A stretch of 64,000 nt of DNA from Lophius americanus (lineage: Eukaryota; Chordata; Actinopteri; Lophiiformes; Lophiidae): assembly GCA_037951165.1 (NCBI GenBank), contig JBBDHG010000008.1, positions 8,152,001-8,216,000 of the forward strand, in the 5' to 3' direction. The notes beneath the pieces are model-generated. The model was not told the origin of the DNA. It was given only the letters and a program-made list of their open reading frames with translations, and searched no databases. The position numbers and the translations under genes are program-made. Shown here piece after piece: positions 1-10,909 of the stretch. Numbering within the stretch: position 1 is the stretch's first letter; each line of letters begins with the position of its first letter.

Positions 1-915
1 ACTCCTGTTAACTTTCATTAGCTCCGCTTTGTCCCTTAGTATGAAGCATTTTATTTTACCCTTAAAATCAGTGTTTCTACATGGACGGCTGTTCCGATGG
101 GAGCACAGCACATGGAAGTGTTAAAGATTCTCACATCAGTTAGAACTCATCAGAGCAACCAGTGGCTCCAAATTTACAAACTTATGTAATATTCCCAATT
201 ATATTAAGACTCCGTACCATAAGAATTCCAAAAAGAAGAAAACACATACTTCTGAGATGATACTCTCTACTTTTGCCTCTGCTTTGGTCTCCATCAAAGG
301 GCGATATATCTGTTCCATATAATCGTTTGCCACTTTCTGGAGACGGCAACTGACTAAACAATCAATTCGAAGCAGCTGGATTCAGATCTACACAAACTTA
401 AACAGTCGATAAATATTAATGTCAAAGGATTTACATTTGCAGACCAGCAGCTAAATTAGGTTTGAGGATGATTAGCTATGTTTTTTTCTTTAACTATATT
501 CTTTAACATTTTTTTTTCAAGATCAAATCAATATTTTATCATATATAAATGAAAAGAAAATAATGAGAAAATGCTATGATCCATGTTCCAGAAGAAAAAC
601 AAGAGTGTGTCCCCGTCTCCACTCGCAGTGGTAATTTAGGCTACGTTGAAACTGCAGAAATTCGGCTCAGATGTCATTTCTTTTGGTTATATGTTACAAG
701 ATTTTCACGGCAGTGTGAGCAGAACAAACCACATAAAATCTGATCTTTTCCAGTTTGGATTTTGGCCATTAAAAGTTCAAACTAACTTTACTGGCTTCCA
801 TTTTGCATTTCTTTGCATCCGCGTGCTGCTCTCGATATCTCTGTTTTTGTTCTTTTGTGTATGCGGGTCAGTTTAGGGCTGTTGACTGTTCATACAGTAG
901 GAGTATAAAGACCAT
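1..915. other. Non-coding stretch, nothing recognised
   Basis: AT-rich sequence with short poly-T runs near 480-520. The only open frame (76 codons at 646-876) resembles no protein family I know and has biased, low-complexity residues. No repeat family or RNA gene is recognised. Confidence 0.6.
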
Positions 916-920
916 ATTTA

Positions 921-1140
921 CCGCTCTGCGCCCGTCTCCCAATCTGAAGATATGAAAGTGGCCGGCTCGAGTATCAGAAGAGTCTATGTGTCGTAGGGTC
1001 CTTGAGCAAGACCCTGAAACCGTAGCTCCCGGGCGCATCATAGGAGCCACTGCTCCCTCAGGGATGGGATAAACGCAGAGAAATAATTTCACTCTGTTGT
1101 ACTGTGTATAATAAAACCGTACATTATTATTATATTTTAA
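921..1140 (+). mobile_element. tRNA-derived SINE (family A), 5'-truncated copy
   Basis: The stretch follows the same order as the better-kept copy at 59635-59838: a tRNA-like segment (CGTCTCCCAATC at about 932-943), then GGTCCTTGAGCAAGACCCTG, then CTCAGGGATGGGATAAA, a TTGTACTGTGTAT motif, and a short TTATTATTATA tail. The first part of the tRNA head is missing. Two further relatives lie at 16775-16960 (plus) and 20550-20725 (minus). Such SINEs are transcribed by RNA polymerase III and copied by a partner LINE. I do not assign a database family name. Confidence 0.75.
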
Positions 1141-2120
1141 GAGTAATGTGGACAACTACACCCACAAAAAATAAAATAAAATAAAATTCTGATCTAAGAA
1201 AAAATAGGAATTGAGCATTAAGACTGACAGTGTGGGCGTCGTGTAAGTGATGGTAGACAAACATTGTTAACCCACTGGTGGGTCTGAGATATTTATTGGT
1301 CCAAGTTTTCCCTGTTTTTGTCCATCCCATCACATCAGTCTCTGGGGAAAAAATTCCAAATAGGATGATGGGACTTTCTGACAGCCCTTCTTTCCCCTCC
1401 TGCATGACTTGGCAGGGTCTATCAGAGCAAAACATTTGATTCCCTGGGTGGCAGCTGAAGGAGAGATGGTGAAGGCAGGTTGGGGGTGAGGTCCTCTCTG
1501 GGGGTGCAGATGTTGTCTCCAGAGGCCAAAGGCTTCTTCCACTAGAGCTGTCTTAGCAGTTCAGACCGGGTATTAATCCACTTCCTTCTTGTTTTAGTAC
1601 AAAAAAAAGGCTCACAATGACATGACCATTGTGAAATAGATGTTTGAAACTCTCAGACAATGTGCTAAATGAGGTCTTGGCAGAATGGAAACACAGAACT
1701 TTCTTATGCATCTGTCAAAAACTCTTAATGGAGAGAGACAGAGGGAAGTAGGTCTTTGAAGCAAGTAAAAGATAGGCTTTTTTGTTTAAATTTAGCTTTC
1801 TATGTCTATAATTTTAGAGCAAAATGAGAGTATGGAGTTTTAAGAACACATTCAGTGAAACATTGGCTCAAATTTGAGGAACATAGTACAAAATATGGCA
1901 GTTTAAAAGTGTTATCTTCTGACCAAGCTCCAGGCAAAGCTGTGAAAATGGAGACATGGAGTCCAAATGGAGACATGGTAACATAACAGTATTCAGACAC
2001 ATACTTTTGTTTTTCCCTAATAGTTTGATATATATTCCCATTCAGCTTAGTAATTGGTATTTGGGGTATATCTATTTCTAAACCAGGATGTCTTCTTCAC
2101 CTTTTGTTTAATGTGTTAGC
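1141..2120. other. Non-coding stretch, nothing recognised
   Basis: Mixed-composition unique-looking sequence. Open frames on the minus strand between 1130 and 2000 (64-101 codons) overlap one another in different frames and show no recognisable domain. No repeats seen apart from short A-rich runs. Confidence 0.55.
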
Positions 2121-2128
2121 ACCCAGCT

Positions 2129-2216
2129 AGCATCCTAAAATCCATTGAAACGTTGACAGTCCTGACATACAGTCGTATGTCAGGACTGTCAACGTTTCAA
2201 TGGATTTTAGGATGCT
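2129..2216. repeat. Perfect 42-bp-arm palindrome (hairpin)
   Basis: The left arm (2129-2170) is the exact reverse complement of the right arm (2175-2216), with a 4-base spacer AGTC. No mismatch is visible. A 10-base duplicate of the right arm's outer end (TTAGGATGCT) follows directly at 2217-2226. The flanks (ACCCAGCT on the left, TTAGGATGCT on the right) do not continue the symmetry, so the inverted repeat has sharp edges. It could be a recent template-switch event, a tiny foldback element, a hairpin RNA locus or a library/assembly artefact. Sequence alone cannot separate these. Confidence 0.95.
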
Positions 2217-2226
2217 TTAGGATGCT

Positions 2227-3610
2227 GTTCTCACATCTATTATATATTGGAATTATATAAATAAGAAGAAGTCCTTGTTTCTACTGATGCCACAAGTAAC
2301 AGAGATAGGGCTATCAAGAGGACTTCCACACTGTTTGGAAGGGATTGTAACAAGCCCATTCAAGATGTTGCGGGTTCAATATCAGGGACTAATACTCATG
2401 ATGAAACTTGTGGGAAAAAATAATGATCAGTTGAATTTCCAGAACTAAAGCTTTGTAAAAAAACTGCAAGGTTATGCAAAAATTTACAGCGCTTGGTTGC
2501 CTTAGTTATTGCATGATGACACCGCAACTTCCTGAGGGATTGCGTATTTACTTCAAGTTTACATTGGAGTAAGAAATGCTTTATTGATCCATGGAGGGAG
2601 TTATAATAAGTTTAAAAAAAAAGGAAAGGGAGACTAAAAATGTTTTTAATTTGAATATACACAAAATAAAAGACACATAAACTATAAGAACCACATTCAA
2701 AATATAACAATAACAACAATAATTGGGGCAGCACATTAGTTTTATTTTACAAATGGACAAGAATAAGCTAAAATAATGAGAATATAATGTTATTGGATTT
2801 TACAGATTGAAAAATCATAGCAAAAAATAAATATGTAGAGTCAAAGACATATTCCAAAAAAGTGAACAAAATATAAAACAGGAATTGAATACAATCATCC
2901 CTTTTGCTCGCTATCATAGCTGGCAGGTTCCAAGTCCTATATTAATGAATTATGTGGGAGTACACGAGGGGGGAACGCCCCTTGTTTCAGGTACTCTCTC
3001 ATTGTTGCACATATACCAGACCATGCCTGCGCAGTGGCAGGTTGGCTCTATTGAGTCAGGCTATTCTACATTCCAAGGAACCAATATTCTGGTAGGATGC
3101 CATTCATTATTGGAACAATGGAAGATCAGGGTTATACCATCGTGCCAGTATGTTGTTTTTTTTTGCTGCTGTAATGCCTGCCAACAGTGGCTCTCTGGTA
3201 TCTATTATATAGATTGTGAGATAAGGAAGAATCATCATTAAGCGGACAGAGGTAGGTGTTGGGCAGTATTGTAAATTCTTGTAATTCTGACAGCATCAAA
3301 ATAACACAAGTCAAAAATTACTGATTTATGCACATTCCCAAAACAAACATCTGCATTGCTGTCCCTGGTGTCTGAGCCTGACCATGAGAAACGTTAGGAG
3401 TATCAGCTAGTTTCATCTAGATGCGTTTTGACAGGGGTGGCATACGCGCTGTGGATCATCTTGCGGTGTATAAGTTGATGAGCAAGGTTTTTAGATGTGT
3501 CACTCAAGTTGTTTCATATTGTTTTCCAGCTAGGCACTAGACCAGTGGTATTATGGTCCTTGTCCCATGACCTTTCCTTTGTGAGTGTGTTGTTAAATCA
3601 GTCAAGCACA
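2227..3610. other. Non-coding stretch; one possible retroposon tail
   Basis: Nothing coding is recognised. The 118-codon frame at 2885-3241 has no known domain. The segment near 2575-2610 (GCTTTATTGATCCATGGAGG) resembles tails of common teleost retroposons that carry a 'TTTATTGATCC' motif, but the match is too short to name a family. A-rich, simple sequence follows up to about 2880. Confidence 0.45.
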
Positions 3611-3618
3611 GAAATATA

Positions 3619-4898
3619 CACTACTCAAAAAAATAAAGAGAAAACTTAGATCACATATCTCAGATCTGGATGAATGAAATGTTCCAGTTGAAAATCTTTA
3701 TTGATGACATAGTGTGATTTGTTGAGAACAAAATAACATAAGAACGATCTGTCTAAAAAAAAATCCAAGGTTTATCCAAGCTTCTCACCAGCTGCTGGAT
3801 AACAGATGTCACAAAGGTGATCCACTGGATTCAGGTCTGGGGAATGGGCGGGCCAGTCAACAGCGTCATGTCTTCATCATCCAGGAACCGCTGACACACT
3901 CCAGCCACACGAGGCGGGGCCTTGTTATGCACCGGAAGGAACCCGGGGCCCACTGCACCAGCATACGGTCTGACAATCTCATCCTGGTACATAACAGCAA
4001 TTAGGGTACTCCTGGATAGCATGTGGAAGTCTGTGCATCCCTCAAATGACATGCCTCCCCAGATCATCATTGACCCACCGCCAAACTGGTCATGCTGGAT
4101 GATGTTGCAGGCATCCGAATGTTCTCCACAGCATCTCCAGACTTTCTCACATCTGTCACAAGTGTTCAGTGTGAACAAACTCATCTGTGAGGAGAACAGA
4201 GCGCCAATGGCGAATCTTCCACTTCTGGTGTTTTCTGGCAAATGCCAATCGGGCTGAACAGTGCCGGGCTGTGAGCACAGGCCCCACTTGTTGTTCATGT
4301 AAAGCCCTCATGTCAGCCCCATGGAGTCATGGACAGTTTGGGCAGAGACATGCACAAGAGTGGCTTGCTGGAGGTCATTTTGTAAGGCTCTGTTAGTGCT
4401 CCTCCTGTTTTTCCTTGCACAAAGGAGCAGATAGTGGTCCTGCTGCTGGGTTGTTGCCTTCTTACGGCCCCCTCCACCTTGCCTGGTGTACTGGCCTGTC
4501 TCCTGTTATCTCTTCCAAGCTCTTTACACTGTGCTGGGAAACACAGCAAACCTTCTGGCCTCAGCCTGTATGGCTGAGCCATCCTGGAGGAGCTGCACTA
4601 CTTCAGCAACTTCTGTAGTCTAAGATGGCAACTACCACCTTATGCTACCGCCAGTGGCGAGGGCACTGGAAAAATGCAAAACTAGCCAAGAATCAGCCAT
4701 AAAGGATGAGGAGAGGAAAATGGTTTGGGGCCACCAGCTGCAAAACAATTCCTTAATTGGTGTTGTCTCGCTAGTTGACTCTTCTTTCCACCTGTTGTCT
4801 GTTGCCTTTACATATCAGCAGGGGAAATTGATTCACAATTATTATTGCATCCTGACTACACTGTGAAGATTGTGTTCCCATTATTTTTTTGAGTAGTA
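3619..4898 (-). mobile_element. Tc1-like DNA transposon, inactive
   Basis: About 1.28 kb, the usual length for a compact Tc1-like element. The ends are inverted: the left end begins CACTACTCAAAAAAATAA and the right end carries the complement, ending near TTTTTTTGAGTAGTA. The left end abuts a TA dinucleotide (3617-3618), the expected target of the Tc1/mariner superfamily; the right edge is uncertain by a few bases because of an AGT repeat. The transposase lies on the minus strand and is broken (separate entry). A second, unrelated Tc1-like copy lies at 33118-34360. Confidence 0.88.
3790..4620 (-). pseudogene. Tc1-like transposase pseudogene
   Basis: Read on the minus strand, the N-terminal part (4582 to 4313) begins MAQPYRLRPEGL and then passes through a basic region. 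After a frame change, the catalytic domain (4298 to 3831) shows the typical FGGGSMMIWGGMS block and PYAGAVGPGFLPV. The family uses three acidic residues (DDE/D). The first (normally in a TDES-type motif) is lost here, the second (normally in a DNA.PH-type motif) reads HNKAPPR, and the third (PDLNP-type motif) survives only in another frame near 3820-3835. A cut-and-paste transposase by family; this copy cannot be active. Confidence 0.88.
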
Positions 4899-5195
4899 GT
4901 AGTTAATGGATTTTGAAACCTACCCTCTGTTTAACCAGATCCAATTGTGTTAAGACCCATGGTAGTCATTTATGAATATCAAAAATAAACAGAAGGTAGT
5001 CGTCCGCGTACAAGGAAATATAATGTATACCTTTGGTCTACGTGTGGTGGGGAATTTTCCTTCTAATAGTGAATGCAGCACAAGGCTTGACTTCTCCCCC
5101 TTCCACTCCTCCAATCAGGAAAAGGCTATTTAAGCCACAGATTGATATGTCCTTCCTCTCTTGCTATGTACTTTGATCAGAAGAAGGTAAGCTGC

Positions 5196-5341
5196 AAGGT
5201 TGGCATTTTATTACACTATGCATTATCCAAGAAGAAAATTAATTGTTTTAACTTCCCCCTTAGAGCACCTAAGCTATTTTCTTACACTATGCATTATCCA
5301 AGAAGAAAATTAATTGTTTTAACTTCCCCCTTAGAGCACCT
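5196..5341. repeat. 71-bp tandem duplication
   Basis: Two copies of a 60-base block are identical (5211-5270 and 5282-5341), offset by 71 bases. The 11-15 bases before each copy are also similar (CATTTTATTACAC against CTATTTTCTTACAC), so the true unit is about 71 bp. The near-perfect identity implies a recent duplication. The 89-codon frame across it (5142-5411) repeats the same peptide and is not supported as a gene. Confidence 0.93.
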
Positions 5342-5599
5342 GTCATCAAGGGATTATGACATGAGGTTGTGGTCACACTACGTGGATCGGAGGTATGAAG
5401 GGAATTGTTAAAGAAATGATCTATGACTAGATACTAAGATTGATATTTTTTCTGGCTTCCCTGTTAGTGTCACCTGTCTGTCTCTTCCCTGATTAGAACT
5501 GTTGATGCTTTTTTTTTAGCTACCTGTACATTGCTGTGAATAGTTAGGTTAAATGATTATCTTTAATCTCAGCGAGCCAACTATCAGTTTAGGTTCAGT

Positions 5600-5965
5600 T
5601 TTCTTTGGGGGGGGGAGCGGACAGCCCTATCAGGTTTCACGATATAAGGGGAAGGCTTATGTCTGAAATGTACCTGTGAGGACCGACGCAATAGTGTGAC
5701 TGTAAGGTAAGTTAGTTTGTATCATGGAGATGAAGTGAGTCCCAAATCCAAATCTTTCCATGATCAGCCATATATAGCTCCATTCGTGTCTGTCAAAAGC
5801 TTTATGAGCATCGAGTGACAGTACAGCGCAACCACCTGACAATTTGTCCCAAGCTTCAATCATGGGTAGGAGCCTCTTCACATTATCAGCAGCCACTCTG
5901 CCTTTCATGAATCCTGTCTGATCCGAATTAATTTGTTTCCTGATGACCGTCTCCAAGCAAGAGTT
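5600..5965 (-). pseudogene. LINE reverse transcriptase fragment, L1/Tx1-type
   Basis: The minus-strand translation shows DQTGFMKGR, then LSLDAHKAFDRHEWSY (reverse transcriptase motif A, catalytic Asp), then MERFGFGTHFISMIQT. This arrangement is typical of L1-clade elements, including the Tx1 group common in fish. Past 5657 the match continues in decayed form towards the 'RGTRQGCPLSP' region, with stops. The YADD-type motif, endonuclease and 3' tail are absent, so this is an internal fragment of roughly 120 codons from an ORF2 that is normally over 1000 codons long. Confidence 0.85.
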
Positions 5966-5969
5966 TTAC

Positions 5970-8900
5970 ATCTGAAAAAAATGGAATAAAACGGGCATGC
6001 TCAGTGTGTGAGTCTCAATTTTCAATTTGTACAAGGTGCTCTAATGGTTGGGAACAATTCAGAAAAACAAAAAGCTGAAAATCAAAACCTGCTTATCGGT
6101 GGTGTGATATGGTCTGGAGTCGGCTGTGTCCAAACCACACTTGTGTTATAGGAAATTTATTTAATAACTTAACTTCACAATGTTCCTGAGATATAAACTC
6201 TGTCCCTCATGAGGATTTGCATCTCAAGTCTGAATAGGAGAAAATGTCTGAAACCAGGATCCAACATCAGAACCTGAAACAAGGACTACATTGACATGAA
6301 AGGTTTGTTTAATATGTTAAGAACGGGTGTGTCTCCTTACTTTTGGCCACTTATTTTCTCCATATCAGGCATAAGACAGAGTTGATGTATCAGGTTTTGC
6401 TTCTCATCCGGGCAAGTCTCCACCGTTTGACGTGTCATAGGCTGCAATCTGTCTGATCCTCCTTGTGGTCTTTGGGACTCCCCTGGTGGATCCGCGTCCC
6501 TGATCTAATAACCTAGCAGTTGATAAAAAAAAAAGAAAGAAAAAGAGACTCGTCAGTAAGAGACAAAGAGCCGCTGTGCAGCAGGTGAACTGACGCCACT
6601 GCTAAAGACAGATGGAGCCTCGAGTGTTTCAACCTGCAGCAATAAATTTCCGTCTTCCACTTACACTGCAGAGAGTTTTTATGCACCTCAGTGGCTTGTT
6701 TCTGGAGCCAATCAGAAGGCTTGTTTGTGAGACAGCTGTAAATGTCTTCAATTAAATACGATAGATCTGACAAAATGCCAAAGCCTCCATTATGTTATAA
6801 AAACAAGCCCTCACCAAGATGAGAATAATGCTCCACACATGAAAACCATTGAACATAATGTATACAACAAACACTGACATAATGAAACAGGATACAACAC
6901 AACACGACAAGACTACGTTCACCATCGTACAAATAATTAGCATCATCTAAATGGGAGAAAAAGATGAGCATGAGCGTTCGTGTGTGTGTGTGGTGGGGAA
7001 TAGGATTTTATATTACACTTCAGAAAACAATAAAACTGAAAGTAGAGATATGAAAATGTCTCTAGATTACATCAACACTTGCTGCTAAGAATACAAAGTA
7101 GTGTCAAACCCCCATGCGGGATGAGACAAAGCCGAGCAGGGGTCATGAATTAAATTGATCCAATAGGCAGATTCTTTCTCAACAGACAAGGGCGTGGGCG
7201 TTCACATAAAAATATATATTTTATTCAAATTATTTGTGGTTTTAAAACGAAAATGTCTATGATAAAAAGTATGAAGTCCAGGATTCCTGTTATTTGTGCA
7301 TTTGTCTTGTCTGTTGTCTTTCCAAGAAAGATAGGACCCTTATTTGTCCCCAGAATTTTTGTTAGATGGATATCTGATAAAAAAAAAGCTAAACTTTCAA
7401 AGTCAAACTAATTAAATAATATGCCTTTATTTCAAGAAACATAAAAAAGCACCTTCCCAGTTCACATAAAATGTTTACACTAGGTTATCTTTAATAAAAA
7501 GCCAAAAATTTATAACCGGTATGGGAGTATGACCATTTTTGAGTTGTTCTGCAGAAATAGAACATGACTTACTTTCTTCATGGCAGATGATAATAAAATC
7601 AAGTGATGCTTCGTGCATCTAATGGACAATATTTGTGAATCTTCAGCAGCTCTATCAGTCCGGTCAGTGAGCTGCTAACAGCACCAGTGGAACGTGAGAC
7701 TGGATACAGGAGGGACAAACTGGAGTTGCAAAGATCTCTGAAACAGATATTTGGTATATTTAATAATTCGGCTGTTATGTTCACATCAAAAGCCCCATTG
7801 TTCAATTCTGAATTTTTTCCTCAGATCAGATTTGGTTATTTTGAGGATTGAAACTCATTATTATTACAAGTGAGTTTAAAAGGTTAAACAAATTTAATTT
7901 CTTTTTAAGAACACACATGAATAATTAAGAGAATTAATGCCACCCTTGTTTCACCATTTAAATACCAAATGGCAGTTGGCTTTGCCCTCGATGAACTTTG
8001 CCATAGTCTTTTTTACCATGTGCTTTATTGAATCCAAAAATCTGTACCAAACTGCCAAACCATTTAAAAGATTTCGATGCTTATTGAACACTTTGGTCAA
8101 GGTCAGAGGGATTCATCCCAAATTCCGGCACAAGAACAAAAGGAGGCAATCTGTCATTTAGTCATACCCTGTACTAAACTTTACAGCTACGAATCACATG
8201 ACTATTTCATGTTTCACGCTATTTTTAAGTCTATTTCAGTCAGACAACTCACATTACCCTTGTTTATTAATGTTTTAGCGATACAATGCATCTAGGCTCC
8301 GACCTCATCACTCCCCGCAGATATATTTACAGCAAGATTTTTGGGAAGTGGTGAGCAAATATCTTAACCCCCACTCGGAGCCTCTAGGTGGATGCTGGGG
8401 TGGTGGTGGGGTTTTAGAGAGCAAGTAGCAATGCTGATGCAGGGAAGAGGCAGAGTGAGCAGAGCAAAGGCGAGGGATGGAATATTTTTGCAGTTTAAAT
8501 ACACCACCAAATTTTGGGGGTGTGGTGTGTCACGGGGGTATAGCACTGCAGCTCCAGTGGACTGCTTGAATAAACTCCCAAGCATCGCTCCATTTTCTAT
8601 TGCACAGTTCGTCTTGTTAATCTTTTTACATATTCAAACTTACTTTTCTTAATTATCCGGACTTTTTTATTATTTAGTAGATATGTTTGTTGACATTATC
8701 TCTCAGTTGGTGACCAATTTATAAAATAGTTTAATGCACTTATACTTCAACATCAGAACACCTCTTCCTGCTAATTACTTCAGATTCACACGATAACTGC
8801 ACAAAGCCTCAAGCATGATGTGAAAAGAGGTGTCAATAGGAAATAAATTATAAATTGCCATGAATCGGCGTATCTCCAAGCCGGCCAATGGAACGCGGAA

Positions 8901-9285
8901 GCTTTAGGTTCCCTTAAACAGATAATGAAAGCGGTACTCAGAAGTAAATTAAATGTCAAGCAACTGCATTTGGTTTCTTTGAAATGGAGTGCTAATTACA
9001 TCGGAAAGCTGGAGAATCCAGCCACTGTCACTTTCTCCTCTCACTTTAGCCTGTGAAGATAAAAGAATACTCTCATCTAGTCCTGCTCCCTCCTTCGCCT
9101 CCTTCCTCTACCTCTTCCTCCCTGAAGACTCGTCTCATGAGTAATTGTCTCCACTCTGTGACACTGTGCCGCCGTCGAGGCTGAAAACAGACGATTTACA
9201 CCTGGAATGAGTCAACAAAGCGCCGAAAATAGAATCTTTAAGAGCCAAGGAGTTAGAGAAAATGGAGATCTGCAATCTCCATTTG
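5970..9285. other. Long quiet stretch without recognised genes or elements
   Basis: About 3.3 kb with no coding region I can support; frames of 64-86 codons lack domains. Short GT and A-rich runs occur (for example 6983-6992 and 7379-7388). The block at about 8780-9060 has balanced composition, several TAAT cores and no repeat signature, so it is a possible conserved non-coding segment, but only by elimination. A 10-bp-arm hairpin (AAATGGAGAT and its complement) sits at 9260-9284. Confidence 0.5.
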
Positions 9286-9289
9286 TTCA

Positions 9290-9452
9290 CAAGATCATCT
9301 CCATTTGTTTATAGCTTGTATATTTGTTTAATGCCTTGTCCATTTAATTTAAAATTATTTATATGACGTTCGTAATGTGAGAGCTCAGTTAACCGGACTC
9401 AACTTCCCTGTATGCATATACATGGCCAATAAAGCTGATTCTGATTCTGATC
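9290..9452 (+). repeat. Retroposon 3' tail with GATTCT repeat
   Basis: The segment ends with GGCCAATAAAGCTGATTCTG followed by further GATTCT units, a tail seen on very common teleost retroposons. An AATAAA polyadenylation-like signal is present just before the repeat (about 9428-9433). No coding part is attached. Family not assigned. Confidence 0.55.
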
Positions 9453-9549
9453 TAGTGAAAGTTAAGTCAGAAAGACTATCCTGTGGTACATTACGGCCAC
9501 AGTTACTGCTTATCCTCACCTTTTATACATGCTTGGTCTGTTTCTGAAG

Positions 9550-10170
9550 TTATGTCGAAAAAACTGTTTTCCCTTAAAAAATCACTCCATAGTGATTCAA
9601 ATATGTGCCATTAGAGTAATAGAGTAATGGAGAGTCCACCTTTCCCAACTTCAATCCAGTTCTTCAGACTAAGATCTATGGGGGTTTAAAGTTTGAAAAT
9701 CACCTGTGAACAGTTTTTGAGTTATTTCTGCATTAATTTGAGACTTTATGTACTGACTATATTTGTATGTGGCTATGTTTGTATCTATATGTTGCTATGT
9801 GTTGTTATGTGTACTGACTCTGGAAACAAATATCCCTCTGGGACAATGAAGCTATATCTAAATCTATTTCCAGAAAACAGTGTTTTCGTTAAAAAAAAAA
9901 AAAAAAAAACCTTCCTAGTGAGTAAAATAATCCAACTATTAGAGTAAAGTATTATAGTTTCTAGATAGATCTCAAGTCTATTCATATGCACGTAATTTGA
10001 ACAAAATTATAGCAGTGATAAGGAAGTTAAGTCCGAAAAACTTTTGGACAAAACTTTTTTTTTGGGATAAAATTACCCAAAGTATCTGAAAAATAAAACT
10101 GACTTTTCCCCAAATCACTCCTGTTGTTTCTCACACTAAGGTCTATTGTTCGATGGTAGAGGGGTTAATA
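9550..10170 (-). repeat. Repeat T, degenerate copy, with poly-A tract and inserted tail
   Basis: The reverse complement shares phrases with the copies at 29890-31310 and 46150-46920: an AACTCAAAAACT-like block, ATTTTCAAACTTTA, a 'dated' block around GATCT...GGG, and 'ATTACTCTAAT'. At about 9740-9870 there is a separate plus-strand retroposon-like tail (CTCTGGGACAATGAAG). A run of 19 A lies at 9891-9909. The boundaries are approximate because all copies are diverged. Confidence 0.5.
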
Positions 10171-10429
10171 TTGGATTTGACTTATATGTAGCTACCAGTT
10201 ATGATGTTTTGCTGCTGGTAATCACAAACTGATGGAGGATCCCAGTCGAGCCGTTGCCGTCATGTTGAAAATATCCAGTTCACATTGGTTGTCTCGAACT
10301 GTGAGCCGATCAAGAGGTTGACATAGACTTGTTGGAGACAATACATGTACCAGCAGGAAAGTGTTGCTAGGGAGAGGGGAGAATGCTAAACACTGTTTAG
10401 CCCAGTGGTGTCAATTATTCTGAGTAGCC

Positions 10430-10909
10430 CAGTGGTGGCAAACTCAATCACAGGGGGGGGGGCAAATTAAAGATGTAGAACACATTGAGGGTAGAAAAGA
10501 ACTCAAATTAGACAAGTTTGATCTGAGGTAATATGACAATGTATTCTTATTTTATGTACTGATATTATAGAATTCAAAAGAAACCAAAGGAATAGAAAAG
10601 ATTCCAACTAGATCAGCATAACTCATTTTTATGTTTCTTTCAGCATGGTGTCAGAATCATTTACAAAGAAAAGTTTTTATTCAAAGCCATCAATAAGAGC
10701 CTCCAGAAAATTATATTTTTCAAGTTACAAATTACATTCTAAAATCAATTGGTTGTTAAATAACAATAGTAACAAAAAAGAAACTTTAAATTATCCTCCT
10801 CGAAAGTTATCCTTAATATCAACATATCAACATTGGACATTGTCCCACGGGCTGAATAAAAGTGTTTTGTGGGCCGAATCTTGCCCTCAAGCCTTAAGTT
10901 CAACATAAT
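10430..10909. mobile_element. Probable hAT-type MITE, non-autonomous
   Basis: The left end reads CAGTGGTGGCAAACTCA and the right end is an imperfect inverted counterpart (CAAGCCTTAAGTTCAACATA). Close inside the right end is GGGCCGAATCTTGCCCTCAA, a phrase typical of abundant teleost hAT-like MITEs whose ends spell a 'GGTGTCAAACTCA' motif. About 480 bp, no transposase. The 87-codon frame inside (10645-10908) has no domain. A 15-base near-duplicate of the left end (GCCCAGTGGTGTCAA) lies 28 bases upstream. Confidence 0.55.

Noticed and set aside
2129..2216. Palindrome called as a microRNA gene
   Set aside because: Arms are perfectly paired, unlike normal microRNA precursors with bulges, and no expression data are available; kept only as a repeat.
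2885..3241. 118-codon open frame on the plus strand
   Set aside because: No known domain, no signal peptide or splice context, and residue use typical of random AT-rich translation.
5142..5411. 89-codon frame with an internal peptide repeat
   Set aside because: The peptide repeat is produced by the 71-bp DNA duplication; the frame has no other support.
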